A stretch of 64,000 nt of DNA from Candidatus Chloroploca sp. Khr17 (GCF_004138165.1 NZ_RYFF01000001.1:62001-126000); one strand, 5' to 3'; positions 7,560-16,057 are shown, counted from the stretch's first letter. Notes: generated by a model not told the origin, from the sequence alone. Program-made: numbers and translations.

Positions 7560-8846
7560 CTAGATCAGGATGCTCAACGGGGTTTCGAGCAAAGCTTTGA
7601 GTTGCTGGAGAAACTGTGCCGCTACTGCGCCGTCCACGACCCGATGATCGGCACTGAGCGTGACGGTCATGACCTGACCCACGACGATGGCATCGTCACG
7701 CACGACTGGGATTTTGCGGACGGCCCCGACCGCGAGCGAGGCCGCCTGGGGCGTGGTGATGATCGAGCCAAATTCGCTGACGCCAAACATACCGAGGTTC
7801 GTGACCTGAAAGGTTGCGCCCTCGATCTCGTTCTGCTTGATCTTGCCCTCACGTGCATTGTTCGCCAGGGCGCGGATCTCAGCGCTAATCGTGCCGACAC
7901 TCTTTGTGTCAGCATCTTTGATCACCGGCGCTATCAGGCCATCATCAAGCGCGACGGCTACACTGACATTGATTGCTGCGTGATGCGCGATCGCCGGTTG
8001 CCCATCTTCACCGACCACAAAGCTTGTATTCACGGCTGGCATCGCTTTGAGGGTCTTGGCCACCGCTTTGACGACCAGATCATTGACCGAGAGTTTGACC
8101 GGCGCGGCACCTGCGGCATTGAGTTGCTCACGCAACGCCATCACCGCATCCATGTCGATCTCCATCGAGACATAGATGTGCGGAATACCTGGCTTTGCCT
8201 CGGTCATGGCGCGCGCAATCGCTTTGCGCATCCGCGACATCGGTGTCGCCGAAGCCGGGGCCTTCGGGGGCGCTGCCGGGGCAAGCGGGGCCGGTGTCGG
8301 TTCCGGCGGCGTGGCTGGAACCGACGCCGGTGCCACAGGCGCAGGTTTCGTGCCTGTCAGCGTGGCCGCGTAGGCTTCGACATTCTCTTTCACAATGCGC
8401 CCGCCCGGGCCTGTCCCCTCTACAAGCTGCAGGTCAATGCCGAGTTCACTGGCAATGCGTCGGGCAACAGGCGACGCAAGTACTCGCCCATTCTCGTCAC
8501 TCCCACCGGAACTCGCTGCCACCGGGGCAACCGCCGGAGCCGCTTTCGCCGGGGCCGCAGGTGGGGCCGCACTCGCCGGAGGTGCCTTGACCACCGGGGC
8601 TTCTTCCACCGGGCCATCCCCAATGTAGGCGATCACTTCGCCAATTGGTACCGTCTGACCCTCAGCCACCACAATCTTCTGGAAGGTTCCCTTCTCGAAC
8701 GACTCCAGTTCCATCGTCGCCTTATCGGTTTCGATTTCGGCGATAATCTCACCAACCTCAACCTGATCACCTGGCTTTTTGAGCCAGCGCCCAACCGCAC
8801 CCTCCGACATCGTATCAGACAGGCGCGGCATTGTTATCTCACCCAT
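7560..8846 (-). CDS. pdhC: Dihydrolipoamide acetyltransferase, E2 of the pyruvate dehydrogenase complex
   Basis: This 428-residue protein has one lipoyl domain (about 2-76) with the attachment motif ETDKAT (Lys42), an Ala/Pro-rich linker, a peripheral-subunit-binding domain (about 123-160, LASPVARRIA), a second Ala/Pro linker and the catalytic acyltransferase domain, which ends with the HRVVDG active-site motif near residue 400. It moves acetyl groups from E1 to CoA. It is the last gene of the CBS-pdhA-pdhB-pdhC operon and starts 3 bp after the E1beta stop. E3 is not in the window. A branched-chain or acetoin substrate is a weaker alternative. Confidence 0.93.
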   Translation of the reverse strand: MGEITMPRLSDTMSEGAVGRWLKKPGDQVEVGEIIAEIETDKATMELESFEKGTFQKIVVAEGQTVPIGEVIAYIGDGPVEEAPVVKAPPASAAPPAAPAKAAPAVAPVAASSGGSDENGRVLASPVARRIASELGIDLQLVEGTGPGGRIVKENVEAYAATLTGTKPAPVAPASVPATPPEPTPAPLAPAAPPKAPASATPMSRMRKAIARAMTEAKPGIPHIYVSMEIDMDAVMALREQLNAAGAAPVKLSVNDLVVKAVAKTLKAMPAVNTSFVVGEDGQPAIAHHAAINVSVAVALDDGLIAPVIKDADTKSVGTISAEIRALANNAREGKIKQNEIEGATFQVTNLGMFGVSEFGSIITTPQAASLAVGAVRKIPVVRDDAIVVGQVMTVTLSADHRVVDGAVAAQFLQQLKALLETPLSILI

Positions 8847-8849
8847 AGC

Positions 8850-9827
8850 TCACTCCATCACCTTGCGAATCGCGTAGATCAAACTGTGCGCACTCGGCTT
8901 TGAGGCCGCCGAAAGATCTTTGGCATAGGGCAACGGGGTTTCGATGCCTGCGACGCGCTGAACCGGTGCGTCAAGATAGTCAAAGGCCTCTTCTTGGATC
9001 GTGGCCGCAATCTCGGCGGTGACGCCATACGAATACCAGTCTTCGGCGATTACGACGGCGCGGTTGGTCTTTTTGACCGACGCGATGATCGTCGGACGGT
9101 CAAGCGGGCGCAGCGAACGTAGATCAACCACTTCAACACTGATGCCCTCGTTCGCCATGCGCTGCGCAACTTGCATCGCTACGGCCGTCATCCGTGAATA
9201 CGAAATCACTGTTACATCGGTACCAGTGCGTTTAACCTCGGCCACCCCGATCGGCACCACAAAATCGTCATCCTCGGGCACATCGCCCTTGGTATCATAC
9301 AACGCCAGACTCTCGATGAACATCACCGGATCATCGTCGCGGATCGCAGCCCGCAACAGCCCTTTGGCATCATACGGGGTTGCGGGGGCCACAACTTTTA
9401 GGCCGGGACAGTAGGCAAACCAGTTTTCGAAACTCTGCGAGTGGGTCGCGCCGAGCTGGCCGGTGCCACCCGAAGGGGTGCGGATCACCAGGGGCACCCG
9501 CACTTGCCCACCAAACATGTAGTGGATTTTCGAGGCATGATTCACAACCTGATCAATCGCTACAAGGATAAAGTTGATCGTCATGATTTCGACGACTGGG
9601 CGCAAACCAAGCATTGCTGCACCAATCGCCACCCCGACAAAACCCTCTTCGGCAATCGGGGTGTCAACCACCCGCTTGGGTCCATACTCTTGCAGCAAGC
9701 CCTCGGTAATCCGGTACGAGCCTTGAAAGACACCGATTTCTTCACCCATCAAAAGCACATTCGGATCGCGTTTTAATTCTTCGCCAAGTGTATCGTTCAA
9801 CGCCTGACGATAGGTAATGATCGGCAT
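8850..9827 (-). CDS. pdhB: Pyruvate dehydrogenase E1 component, beta subunit
   Basis: This 325-residue protein is close to the usual length of E1beta subunits. It opens with ITYRQALNDTLGEEL, has the GEEIGVFQGSYRIT and PIAEEGFVGVAIGAA segments that contact thiamine diphosphate and the alpha subunit, and ends with the transketolase C-terminal domain containing PYAKDLSAASKPS. Together with E1alpha it decarboxylates pyruvate and acetylates the lipoyl arm of E2. Its start lies 1 bp from the E1alpha stop, so translation is probably coupled and keeps the subunits in equal amounts. Confidence 0.94.
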   Translation of the reverse strand: MPIITYRQALNDTLGEELKRDPNVLLMGEEIGVFQGSYRITEGLLQEYGPKRVVDTPIAEEGFVGVAIGAAMLGLRPVVEIMTINFILVAIDQVVNHASKIHYMFGGQVRVPLVIRTPSGGTGQLGATHSQSFENWFAYCPGLKVVAPATPYDAKGLLRAAIRDDDPVMFIESLALYDTKGDVPEDDDFVVPIGVAEVKRTGTDVTVISYSRMTAVAMQVAQRMANEGISVEVVDLRSLRPLDRPTIIASVKKTNRAVVIAEDWYSYGVTAEIAATIQEEAFDYLDAPVQRVAGIETPLPYAKDLSAASKPSAHSLIYAIRKVME

Positions 9828-9828
9828 C

Positions 9829-10896
9829 TTACACCTCTCCCCGATTGATCTTCACCGCCGCGAGTGCATCTTCGGGGCCAGGTGTATTGGCAACTTCGGT
9901 GGCATACATAAACTGATAGAGATCCTCGATCTTTGGATCGGAACTCGCATTAGCAAAATCGATTGCCTGCTGAATCTCTTGTTCAACCTGATCGGCTGTG
10001 GCTTTGAGCCAGGCATCATCAATGATCGCATGTTCATGCAGCAAGGTCGCAAAATTGCGCACCGGATCGTGCTCCTGGCGGCCTTTACGCACAAACTCAG
10101 GGTTGCGATAACGATCCGAGTCGATCACCGAGTGCCCGCGAAATCTGAAACTGACCATGTCAAGGATCACCGGATCAGCCTCGCGCTCGGCATAATCACG
10201 CAGACGGCGGCAAGCATCACGTACAGCCAATACATCAGTGCCATCGATCTGCTCACCATGAATGCGGAATGAAGCCCCCTTCTTCCAGAGATCCGGCTCC
10301 GAAGAGCCCATCGCCACCGAGGTTCCCATGCCATAGCCATTATTGACAATAAAGAAGAGCACCGGACACTTCCAGAGTTTCGCCAGGTTGAGCGACTCAT
10401 AAAAAGCCCCGATATTCGTTGTGGCATCGCCCATCTGGGCCACCACGACCCCGGATTTTTCCTGATAGCGCAGGGCGTAGGCAGCACCGACCGCAAGGGG
10501 CACTTGCCCCCCGACAATCGCATAGCCGCCCATAAAATGACGCTCGGCATCAAACAGGTGCATCGAGCCACCCCGCCCTCCACTCACCCCGGTCTCTTTG
10601 CCGAATAACTCGGCCATAATTGGCCCGGGTGGGGTTCCGCGTGCCAGCACATAGCCATGATCGCGGTAGTTCGTGAAAATATAATCTTCAGCCTTCAAGG
10701 CGGCCATGAGGCCAACAATTGTCGCCTCCTCACCAAGATTCAGGTGGCAATAACCACCGATTTTTGCCTTCACATACATCTCGCCCGTACGCTCCTCAAA
10801 GCGCCTGAGCAAGAGCATCTGATAGTAATAGTGACGTAACTCATTGGCATCTTCGTCGACCAGCGACGGGTATACCACATTTGCTTCTTTGACCAT
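9829..10896 (-). CDS. pdhA: Pyruvate dehydrogenase E1 component, alpha subunit
   Basis: This 355-residue protein has the thiamine-diphosphate motif that starts GDATTN and ends at VNNGYGMGTS, and the segment RFRGHSVIDSDRYR that corresponds to the phosphorylation-loop region of E1alpha proteins, together with GGSMHLF. It is the decarboxylating subunit of a heterotetrameric E1. The start follows the CBS/rubredoxin gene by 15 bp, with GAGGAGTGACC-type sequence just before the ATG. In a phototroph able to grow on organic acids it would link pyruvate to acetyl-CoA in aerobic or mixed growth. Confidence 0.94.
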   Translation of the reverse strand: MVKEANVVYPSLVDEDANELRHYYYQMLLLRRFEERTGEMYVKAKIGGYCHLNLGEEATIVGLMAALKAEDYIFTNYRDHGYVLARGTPPGPIMAELFGKETGVSGGRGGSMHLFDAERHFMGGYAIVGGQVPLAVGAAYALRYQEKSGVVVAQMGDATTNIGAFYESLNLAKLWKCPVLFFIVNNGYGMGTSVAMGSSEPDLWKKGASFRIHGEQIDGTDVLAVRDACRRLRDYAEREADPVILDMVSFRFRGHSVIDSDRYRNPEFVRKGRQEHDPVRNFATLLHEHAIIDDAWLKATADQVEQEIQQAIDFANASSDPKIEDLYQFMYATEVANTPGPEDALAAVKINRGEV

Positions 10897-10911
10897 CTGG
10901 TCACTCCTCAG

Positions 10912-11379
10912 TTACATACCAGGCGGCACCACATCGTGAATAAACGCCGTCGCGCCCGCGCCGCAACTGGGGCAGTAGTCAGGTGGTTCCAGGCCACGCA
11001 CACTCTCACCGCAGATACCGCAGACCCAGCGCATCGCAATCTGGCGCACAAGATCCGACCGACTCACAATTCCGATCACTTTGCCATCTTCGACGACCGG
11101 CACACGCCGAATCCGTTGATTGGTCAAGAGGTGCTGGATCTGTTCAACTTCGGTCTCAGGCCCAATCGTGATGACCCCTCGACTCATAATATCACTCACG
11201 AGACGCCCCTGCCGAGCGATGAGGTCAAGCTCAGTCACCAGACCAATCAGAATGCCCGCCTCATTGACGACTGGCAACCCACTGATCCGATTCCGCGCCA
11301 GCAAGCGTGCCGCGTCTTCGACGGTGGCATCATCCAGGATTCTGATCACCTCGGTGGTCATGATCTCGCGAGCCTTCAT
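10912..11379 (-). CDS. CBS-pair protein with a C-terminal rubredoxin-like zinc ribbon
   Basis: This 155-residue protein has two CBS motifs (about 1-56 and 59-115) followed by a four-cysteine knuckle, CGIC (120, 123) and CPSC (136, 139), spaced like the rubredoxin domain at the end of rubrerythrins. The CBS pair probably binds an adenine nucleotide, and the cysteines could hold iron or zinc. It is the first gene of the pyruvate dehydrogenase operon, 15 bp before E1alpha. That position suggests a role in sensing energy or redox state for this complex; that is inference, not known function. Confidence 0.8.
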   Translation of the reverse strand: MKAREIMTTEVIRILDDATVEDAARLLARNRISGLPVVNEAGILIGLVTELDLIARQGRLVSDIMSRGVITIGPETEVEQIQHLLTNQRIRRVPVVEDGKVIGIVSRSDLVRQIAMRWVCGICGESVRGLEPPDYCPSCGAGATAFIHDVVPPGM

Positions 11380-11643
11380 TGCCCACTTCCTTCTTTGCTG
11401 TCGCCTTTTTCACTTAATTGTGACAAAAAGCACAAATATCATTCTCAAAAAAAGAGAACGCCTTCAGGTTCAGTATACCAGACATTGCCGCGGGTTACAC
11501 CCCCAAACAAGCTTGCTGCAGGGCCGTAGGCCCAATCCTTTTCCAAGAAGATCACACAAAAGTGCGAAGCGTGAGCGCACCTTCGCGGAAGCCTTTGCGT
11601 CAAAACAACCACCTTTTTTGTAAGGTGAGGGCCGCAGGCCCCT
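11380..11643. other. Intergenic region with repeat remnants
   Basis: This stretch holds a small A-rich hairpin (TTCTC-A7-GAGAA near 11442-11458), a minus-strand TATACT that could be a -10 element for the operon before it (11474-11479), short GGGCC-type hairpins, and one arm of the TTTGACGCAAAGG family at 11592-11604. I see no gene in it. Confidence 0.5.
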
Positions 11644-13548
11644 TTACCGCCCCGTCCCTCGCACATAAATATTCGGCCAGGGGCGAAACTCCGTCGCAAA
11701 GGTCTGCCGTGATGACTCACCTCCCCTGGTGATCGTACGATACAATTCGATTGTGATCCCACCGCGCGCCACGTCGCTCTGCCGTACATAACCCACCGGT
11801 TTCGTCGGATCATTCACGTAGACCGGGGCGGTAGGCGCAGGCATCCGCGCAACCACACGGTGATCATAGGTCACCGTGCGACCCGTTGGCGTCCCATAGA
11901 GGGCCACCGACAGACGCTGCCGACTCAGATCCACATAGCTCTCCATCAAGAGCCAGTGACCAGTATCATTGGTAAAACGCAGATCGTTATACGGGGTGAA
12001 AATGGCCGCATCAAACCCTGGTGGTTCTCCAAGTTCTTCATACCAACTGATGCGAAAGGCATGGGCATGGCGTTCATTGATCGGCACGCCAGCAAAGAAC
12101 GCCGCCCGAAAGACGGTCGTTGAAACTTGACACAGCCCACCACCCCACTCCTTCTGCGTCCGGTTGTTGACAATCGCCAAACCCTCGACAAAGCCATTTG
12201 CGGCGTCAACCGATCCAAGCTGATCATTGAAGGAGAAGCGTGCCCCCGGCGGGATCAGCACCCCATGCATCCGCCGCGCTCCCGCACGAATATTGGTAAT
12301 GCGATACTGCTCAGAGTTCGCAAACGAACTGACGCCCGAGGCCACCTGATCGGTAATGCCAAGGCTTGCCAGATTATTCGCCGTCACCGGTGGCGGGATC
12401 GCCACCATTGGTAGCTCGATTGTTCGCTCTTCGTGCGCCAACAGCGAACGTATGTCAGCGACCGCCTGATCAACGTCCATGCCCTGACCATTGGCTCCAG
12501 GGGCCGTAATCACGAGGTTGCCGCCATTCCAGGCAACCCTCGGCAAGGTGCCCTCTTCACGTACCGCCGTGGCAAGTGGGCGCAACAGGTTACGGATCTC
12601 CGTGGGATCAAGGCTAATCGCATAGGTCGGCTCACCATCCTCACCAACGATGCGTCGTACACTCAGCCACGAGGCCAGTTCGTCAATTGACCATTGCCAT
12701 TGACAACCCTGCCCACACGCTCCCGTTGAGCCGTTGAGCACAATGGGCTCACTGAGCATCAGGCGCAGTTCATCGGCAAAAGGCGCCACCTCTGCATCAC
12801 GCAAGCGTGGCTCAACCTCGCGCGTGCGCACGACCACCGGGCGCCGTACCAGTTCCTGGACAGTCGCCGTCATATCGGCCACCGTCTCGTCAATCAGCAC
12901 CTGGCGGCCCCAGTGTTCTGGTTGCTGCACAACCGTGGCACCCTGAAGCCACAGCGCTGCATCACGCGGCGGATCTTCGATCGTCGCAGCAAGGCCAAGC
13001 AGATATTGCTGCATCACCTGCTGATCAATTTCAAGGCGAAGCGGCAGATCCATGCCCTCTTGCCAGACGGTCGCCGCCATGCGCACATTCTCGAGCCTGG
13101 TCGCGCCTCGCCCATAGGCCAGCGCCTCATCCAGTGCATCGTCGAGCACCAGGCGCAACCCAAGCTCATCAGCCGCAGGATGCCAACTCGCCTCACCAAA
13201 CTGCAATTCGACCGGATTATAGAGAAAAGCCCCGTATGCCCGTTCGACCTCCGCCCGGGCCTCTTCGACCGTCATCCCACTCACATCAACCCCTCGAATA
13301 TGGATATTTGGGTAGATGCGTTGCTCGTATTGACGCTCAGTGAAGAGCAAGGTCAACGTAAGGGCTGCCGTCATGCTCGCGACAATCACGAGCACCAGGA
13401 TCAACCACTCGATCAGATGCCGAAAGAGTGATGTACGCCGACGCGGTTCTGGCACATCATCAGCCAGCCGCTCGTCGCTTATATGGTCAGGAAACGATGT
13501 TGACACAGCAATCCCACGGAAAGTGAACCCAACTGTTGCGCTATGCAA
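11644..13548 (-). CDS. VanW family protein, membrane-anchored
   Basis: This 634-residue protein has a cytoplasmic N-terminus with RRRT, one membrane helix at about 46-71, two repeated putative peptidoglycan-binding regions (each beginning near a VSGMTVEEA-like motif, about 88 and beyond) and a C-terminal VanW domain with FSFNDQLG and WGGGLCQVSTTVFRAAFF, followed by a last beta domain. VanW proteins occur in some vancomycin-resistance clusters and widely in Gram-positive and Chloroflexota genomes, but their activity is not established. An outside-facing cell-wall role is inferred. GTG at 13503 is an alternative start. No resistance genes are nearby. Confidence 0.88.
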   Translation of the reverse strand: MHSATVGFTFRGIAVSTSFPDHISDERLADDVPEPRRRTSLFRHLIEWLILVLVIVASMTAALTLTLLFTERQYEQRIYPNIHIRGVDVSGMTVEEARAEVERAYGAFLYNPVELQFGEASWHPAADELGLRLVLDDALDEALAYGRGATRLENVRMAATVWQEGMDLPLRLEIDQQVMQQYLLGLAATIEDPPRDAALWLQGATVVQQPEHWGRQVLIDETVADMTATVQELVRRPVVVRTREVEPRLRDAEVAPFADELRLMLSEPIVLNGSTGACGQGCQWQWSIDELASWLSVRRIVGEDGEPTYAISLDPTEIRNLLRPLATAVREEGTLPRVAWNGGNLVITAPGANGQGMDVDQAVADIRSLLAHEERTIELPMVAIPPPVTANNLASLGITDQVASGVSSFANSEQYRITNIRAGARRMHGVLIPPGARFSFNDQLGSVDAANGFVEGLAIVNNRTQKEWGGGLCQVSTTVFRAAFFAGVPINERHAHAFRISWYEELGEPPGFDAAIFTPYNDLRFTNDTGHWLLMESYVDLSRQRLSVALYGTPTGRTVTYDHRVVARMPAPTAPVYVNDPTKPVGYVRQSDVARGGITIELYRTITRGGESSRQTFATEFRPWPNIYVRGTGR

Positions 13549-13636
13549 CGAGAACTAATATGAGTGTACAACCCTAGCCATGGCTCTGTCAAGAAGCAGC
13601 GTGCTGAGGTATATGACGATTGCATCTTCCGTGTAT

Positions 13637-13715
13637 GCACCCGCCAGGGCACCCGCCAGGGCACCCGCCAGGGCACCCGCCAGGGCACCCGCCAGGGCAC
13701 CCGCCAGGGCACCCG
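13637..13715. repeat. Tandem array, 12-bp unit, six copies plus a partial one
   Basis: GCACCCGCCAGG is repeated six times without a change (13637-13708), followed by GCACCCG. The array is flanked by GTGTA (13631-13635) and TACAC (13716-13720), which are reverse complements. An inverted unit, GGGCACCC-CTGGC-GGGTGCCC, lies at 13747-13767, so a transcript could fold this whole region. It lies between divergent genes and can be translated in all frames, but no gene is supported. The rest of 13549-13926 shows nothing else. Confidence 0.85.
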
Positions 13716-13926
13716 TACACCGGATCCGGCCCCCGGCCTGTAGTAGGGGCACCCCTGGCGGGTGCCCTGATAAAGCGTCTTTTTGTATCCGGTTGCGTAT
13801 GATGCAATCGCCCTGCATAACCACCTCCTGGCACAGATCTGCAAGGCAAAAGTGTTGTATCATGGCCGCGAACAGGCTGTTCCTCTGGCGATGAGGCCAG
13901 AGTCTGATCATAGAGGAGGTTACGTG

Positions 13927-14685
13927 ATGGTTGGACAGTTCACTGGCAAGGTGGCGCTGGTAACCGGAGCCGGCTCGGGAATTGGACGGGCAAGTGCGCT
14001 CGCTTTTGCCCGCCACGGGGCCAAGGTGGTGGTGGCTGATATTGCCGAGGCCGCAGGCGAAGAGACGGCCGCCATGGTCCGTGCCGAGCAGACTGATGCA
14101 CTCTTTGTACGCACCAATGTTTCGCGCCGTGCCGATATCGAAGCCCTGGTGAATCTGACGGTTGCTACCTATGGCCGACTTGATTTTGCCCATAACAACG
14201 CTGGGATCGAGGGCGCACGCTCGATGATGGACGCGTACCCCGAGGAAGTCTGGGACGAGGTGATTGGCATCAACCTGAAAGGGGTCTGGCTCTCGATGAA
14301 GTACGAGTTGCAGCAGATGCTCAAACAGGGCAGTGGCGTTATTGTCAATACCTCGTCCGTCGCCGGTTTGACTGGTTCGCGTGGGGTTTCAGCCTATGTG
14401 GCGAGCAAGCATGGCATTATTGGTTTGACCCGCGCCGCCGCCCTCGAATATGCCCGTAGTAATATTCGGATCAATGCGATTTGCCCCGGTACGATCCATA
14501 CCGCGATGATTGACCGTTTTACTGGCGGCGATGAAGCGATCTTGCAGGAATTTGCCGAAGGGGAACCGGTCGGACGCCTAGGCCAACCCGATGAAGTTGC
14601 CAGTGCCGTTATCTGGCTCTGTTCCGATGGTGCTTCATTTGTCACCGGCGCAACCATCCCGGTTGACGGCGGCAGATTGGCCTGA
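13927..14685 (+). CDS. Short-chain dehydrogenase/reductase (classical SDR)
   Basis: This 252-residue protein has all the classical SDR marks: TGAGSGIG (13-20), NNAG (90-93), the catalytic Ser at 143/144, Tyr157 and Lys161 (YVASK), and the C-terminal VDGG. It resembles the glucose 1-dehydrogenase/3-oxoacyl reductase group, and the substrate cannot be read from sequence. The chosen ATG is preceded by GAGGAGG with 7 bp spacing; an upstream in-frame ATG at 13783 lies in repeat DNA and lacks a site. The alkyltransferase-like gene begins 5 bp after its stop. Confidence 0.88.
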   Translation: MVGQFTGKVALVTGAGSGIGRASALAFARHGAKVVVADIAEAAGEETAAMVRAEQTDALFVRTNVSRRADIEALVNLTVATYGRLDFAHNNAGIEGARSMMDAYPEEVWDEVIGINLKGVWLSMKYELQQMLKQGSGVIVNTSSVAGLTGSRGVSAYVASKHGIIGLTRAAALEYARSNIRINAICPGTIHTAMIDRFTGGDEAILQEFAEGEPVGRLGQPDEVASAVIWLCSDGASFVTGATIPVDGGRLA

Positions 14686-14690
14686 CACTA

Positions 14691-14999
14691 GTGCAGAGTT
14701 ACGAGGCGATTTATGCCGTCGTGCGCCAGATCCCGCCTGGGCGCGTCAGCAGCTATGGGCGCATTGCTATACTGGCTGGTTTTGGTGGACAGGCGCGGCT
14801 GGTGGGCTATGCCCTGCATGCCCTGCGCCTGTCTAGTGAAGATGAGGTGCCGTGGTGGCGGGTTGTCAATCACCGCGGCCTCATTACCAACGCCTACGAA
14901 CCTGCGTTGCAACGGGCCCTGCTCGAAGCTGAAGGGGTTGTGGTTGATGCAAACGACCGGATCGATCTGCGCGACTATCTTTGGGATGCGATCCTCTAG
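14691..14999 (+). CDS. Alkyltransferase-like protein (ATL), MGMT family
   Basis: This 102-residue protein matches the DNA-binding half of O6-alkylguanine-DNA alkyltransferases: IPPGRVSSYGRIA (14-26) and the helix-turn-helix/Arg-finger region. In place of the catalytic PCHRV it has PWWRV (54-58), so the alkyl-accepting Cys is Trp. ATL proteins bind alkylated guanine without repairing it and hand the lesion to nucleotide excision repair. Trp at the second position as well is less usual, since the typical ATL motif is PWHRV. It starts at GTG, 5 bp after the SDR stop. Confidence 0.85.
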   Translation: MQSYEAIYAVVRQIPPGRVSSYGRIAILAGFGGQARLVGYALHALRLSSEDEVPWWRVVNHRGLITNAYEPALQRALLEAEGVVVDANDRIDLRDYLWDAIL

Positions 15000-15016
15000 C
15001 CCCAAGATGTTGCCAA

Positions 15017-15136
15017 GAGGCTCTCTGAAAAGGCGACGGTTTGCTTCGGAGTGCCGGCTTTAGCCGGCTAAAGCCGGCACTCCAAGGGCACACCACGTGG
15101 TGGCGCACGATGCTGACACCCTTTTCAGACAGCCTC
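15017..15136. repeat. 120-bp element with 16-bp inverted ends and a palindromic core
   Basis: GAGGCTCTCTGAAAAG at 15017-15032 and CTTTTCAGACAGCCTC at 15121-15136 match in inverted orientation with one difference. Inside lies a 36-bp perfect palindrome at 15048-15083, a copy of the one at 4357-4394. A left-hand fragment of the same element occurs at 38608-38650. The inverted ends suggest a non-autonomous mobile element. Confidence 0.75.
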
Positions 15137-15147
15137 CAACATAGGCA

Positions 15148-15177
15148 CCTTTGCGCCTCTGCGCCTTTGCGTCAAAC
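15148..15177. repeat. TTTGACGCAAAGG element, one-sided copy
   Basis: CCTTTGCGCCTCTGCG followed by CCTTTGCGTCAAA is the reverse complement of the left part of the element at 38541. It lies 12 bp from the inverted-ended element at 15017-15136. Confidence 0.7.
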
Positions 15178-15185
15178 ACGACCCT

Positions 15186-15989
15186 CTAGCCCTCACTCGC
15201 GAGATGACGCAGCAACGCCACCGCCGGAGCCATATCTGCGCCCACGGCAAGACGATACACGCCTGCTTTCACCAGGGCCGCGCAGGCTTGCTCCTCGGTC
15301 TTTTGCTGCAATTCGTGCTGAGCCAGCGCAGCTTCCAGCCGTTCAAGTTGGCTCGCCTGTCCGGTTCTTTGTTCGACCAGGCATGTGACCACCCGTTCAG
15401 CATGGGTTGCCCGGTTGCCCGTACCCTCACTGGCATGCCCCCAGACGCGTAACCCGTGCGCCAAGCTGAGATAGACCGTCTGCTCGGCCAGCAGCGCCAT
15501 CTCCGCTTCAATGGATGCCCTGGTAAGCGCACTGACAAGCCCCACTTCGCCACTGAGCAGAACCGCCATCCCGTCAAGCACGAGGCCAGCCATCGCAACA
15601 GGCAGCCGGTCGTGACGACTTGCGAGCAACAGGCCAAGATACTCGATCACCTGAGGCACAACCACGGCCTCGTTGCCGCTCAACCCCGGGGTCAGAAACG
15701 CCACCGCCACACCCTGCTTCAGGTCAGCACTGCACAGATTGCTGCCCTGAGCAGCGACGACCGTATCCGCATATCTCCGTACCACAAAACGCGACGATGC
15801 CATCGCCTCAGGTTCATCAGGCTGGGGGGCTTGCACGAGCAGATGGAGTCTTGCCGGGGGCGTGGAAGCACGCAATGAGGCAGGCAACGTAAGCCACTGG
15901 CGAAAACAACGCAGCAGCATCGGCTCAAAGCCTACCGCAGCATGCACAACCAGAGGCACACCGAGCAGCGGCACCTCAAATGACAACAT
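15186..15989 (-). CDS. Unknown protein downstream of pufM, weakly HPr-kinase-like
   Basis: This 267-residue protein starts at MLSFEVPLLG; a longer frame back to 16112 would overlap pufM and is rejected. A central segment (LVLDGMAVLLSGEVG, about 134-148) looks like the start of the P-loop region in HprK-like kinases, where GPSGAGKST would be expected, but the Lys and Ser/Thr of a Walker A motif are missing. If the relation is real, the protein has probably lost ATP hydrolysis. It has a C-terminal coiled-coil-like stretch near 195-235. It lies 68 bp after pufM with a hairpin between, so it is probably in the reaction-centre transcript. Function is unknown. Confidence 0.55.
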   Translation of the reverse strand: MLSFEVPLLGVPLVVHAAVGFEPMLLRCFRQWLTLPASLRASTPPARLHLLVQAPQPDEPEAMASSRFVVRRYADTVVAAQGSNLCSADLKQGVAVAFLTPGLSGNEAVVVPQVIEYLGLLLASRHDRLPVAMAGLVLDGMAVLLSGEVGLVSALTRASIEAEMALLAEQTVYLSLAHGLRVWGHASEGTGNRATHAERVVTCLVEQRTGQASQLERLEAALAQHELQQKTEEQACAALVKAGVYRLAVGADMAPAVALLRHLASEG

Positions 15990-15993
15990 ATCA

Positions 15994-16022
15994 GCAGAGC
16001 CCCCGCTATGCGGAGGCTCTGC
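15994..16022. other. Intra-operon hairpin, 13-bp stem, 3-nt loop (TAT)
   Basis: The arms at 15994-16006 and 16010-16022 pair with one G:T. It lies between pufM and the following gene and ends 5 bp before the presumed ATG, so it may hide that gene's ribosome-binding region or stabilise the 3' end of the pufLM mRNA. Confidence 0.65.
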
Positions 16023-16057
16023 CCATAATGAACGATCTTCAGGCAACGCAGAGGGCC

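Noticed and set aside
7554-8903. 449-codon plus-strand open frame opposite the E2 gene
   Set aside because: The opposite strand encodes a clear lipoyl/acyltransferase protein. The plus product is Arg/His/Cys-rich without family motifs.
11445-11813. 122-codon minus-strand open frame
   Set aside because: It overlaps the VanW C-terminus in another frame and runs through repeat remnants.
13637-13715. CRISPR array
   Set aside because: The units are 12 bp, contiguous and identical, with no spacers and no cas genes in the window.
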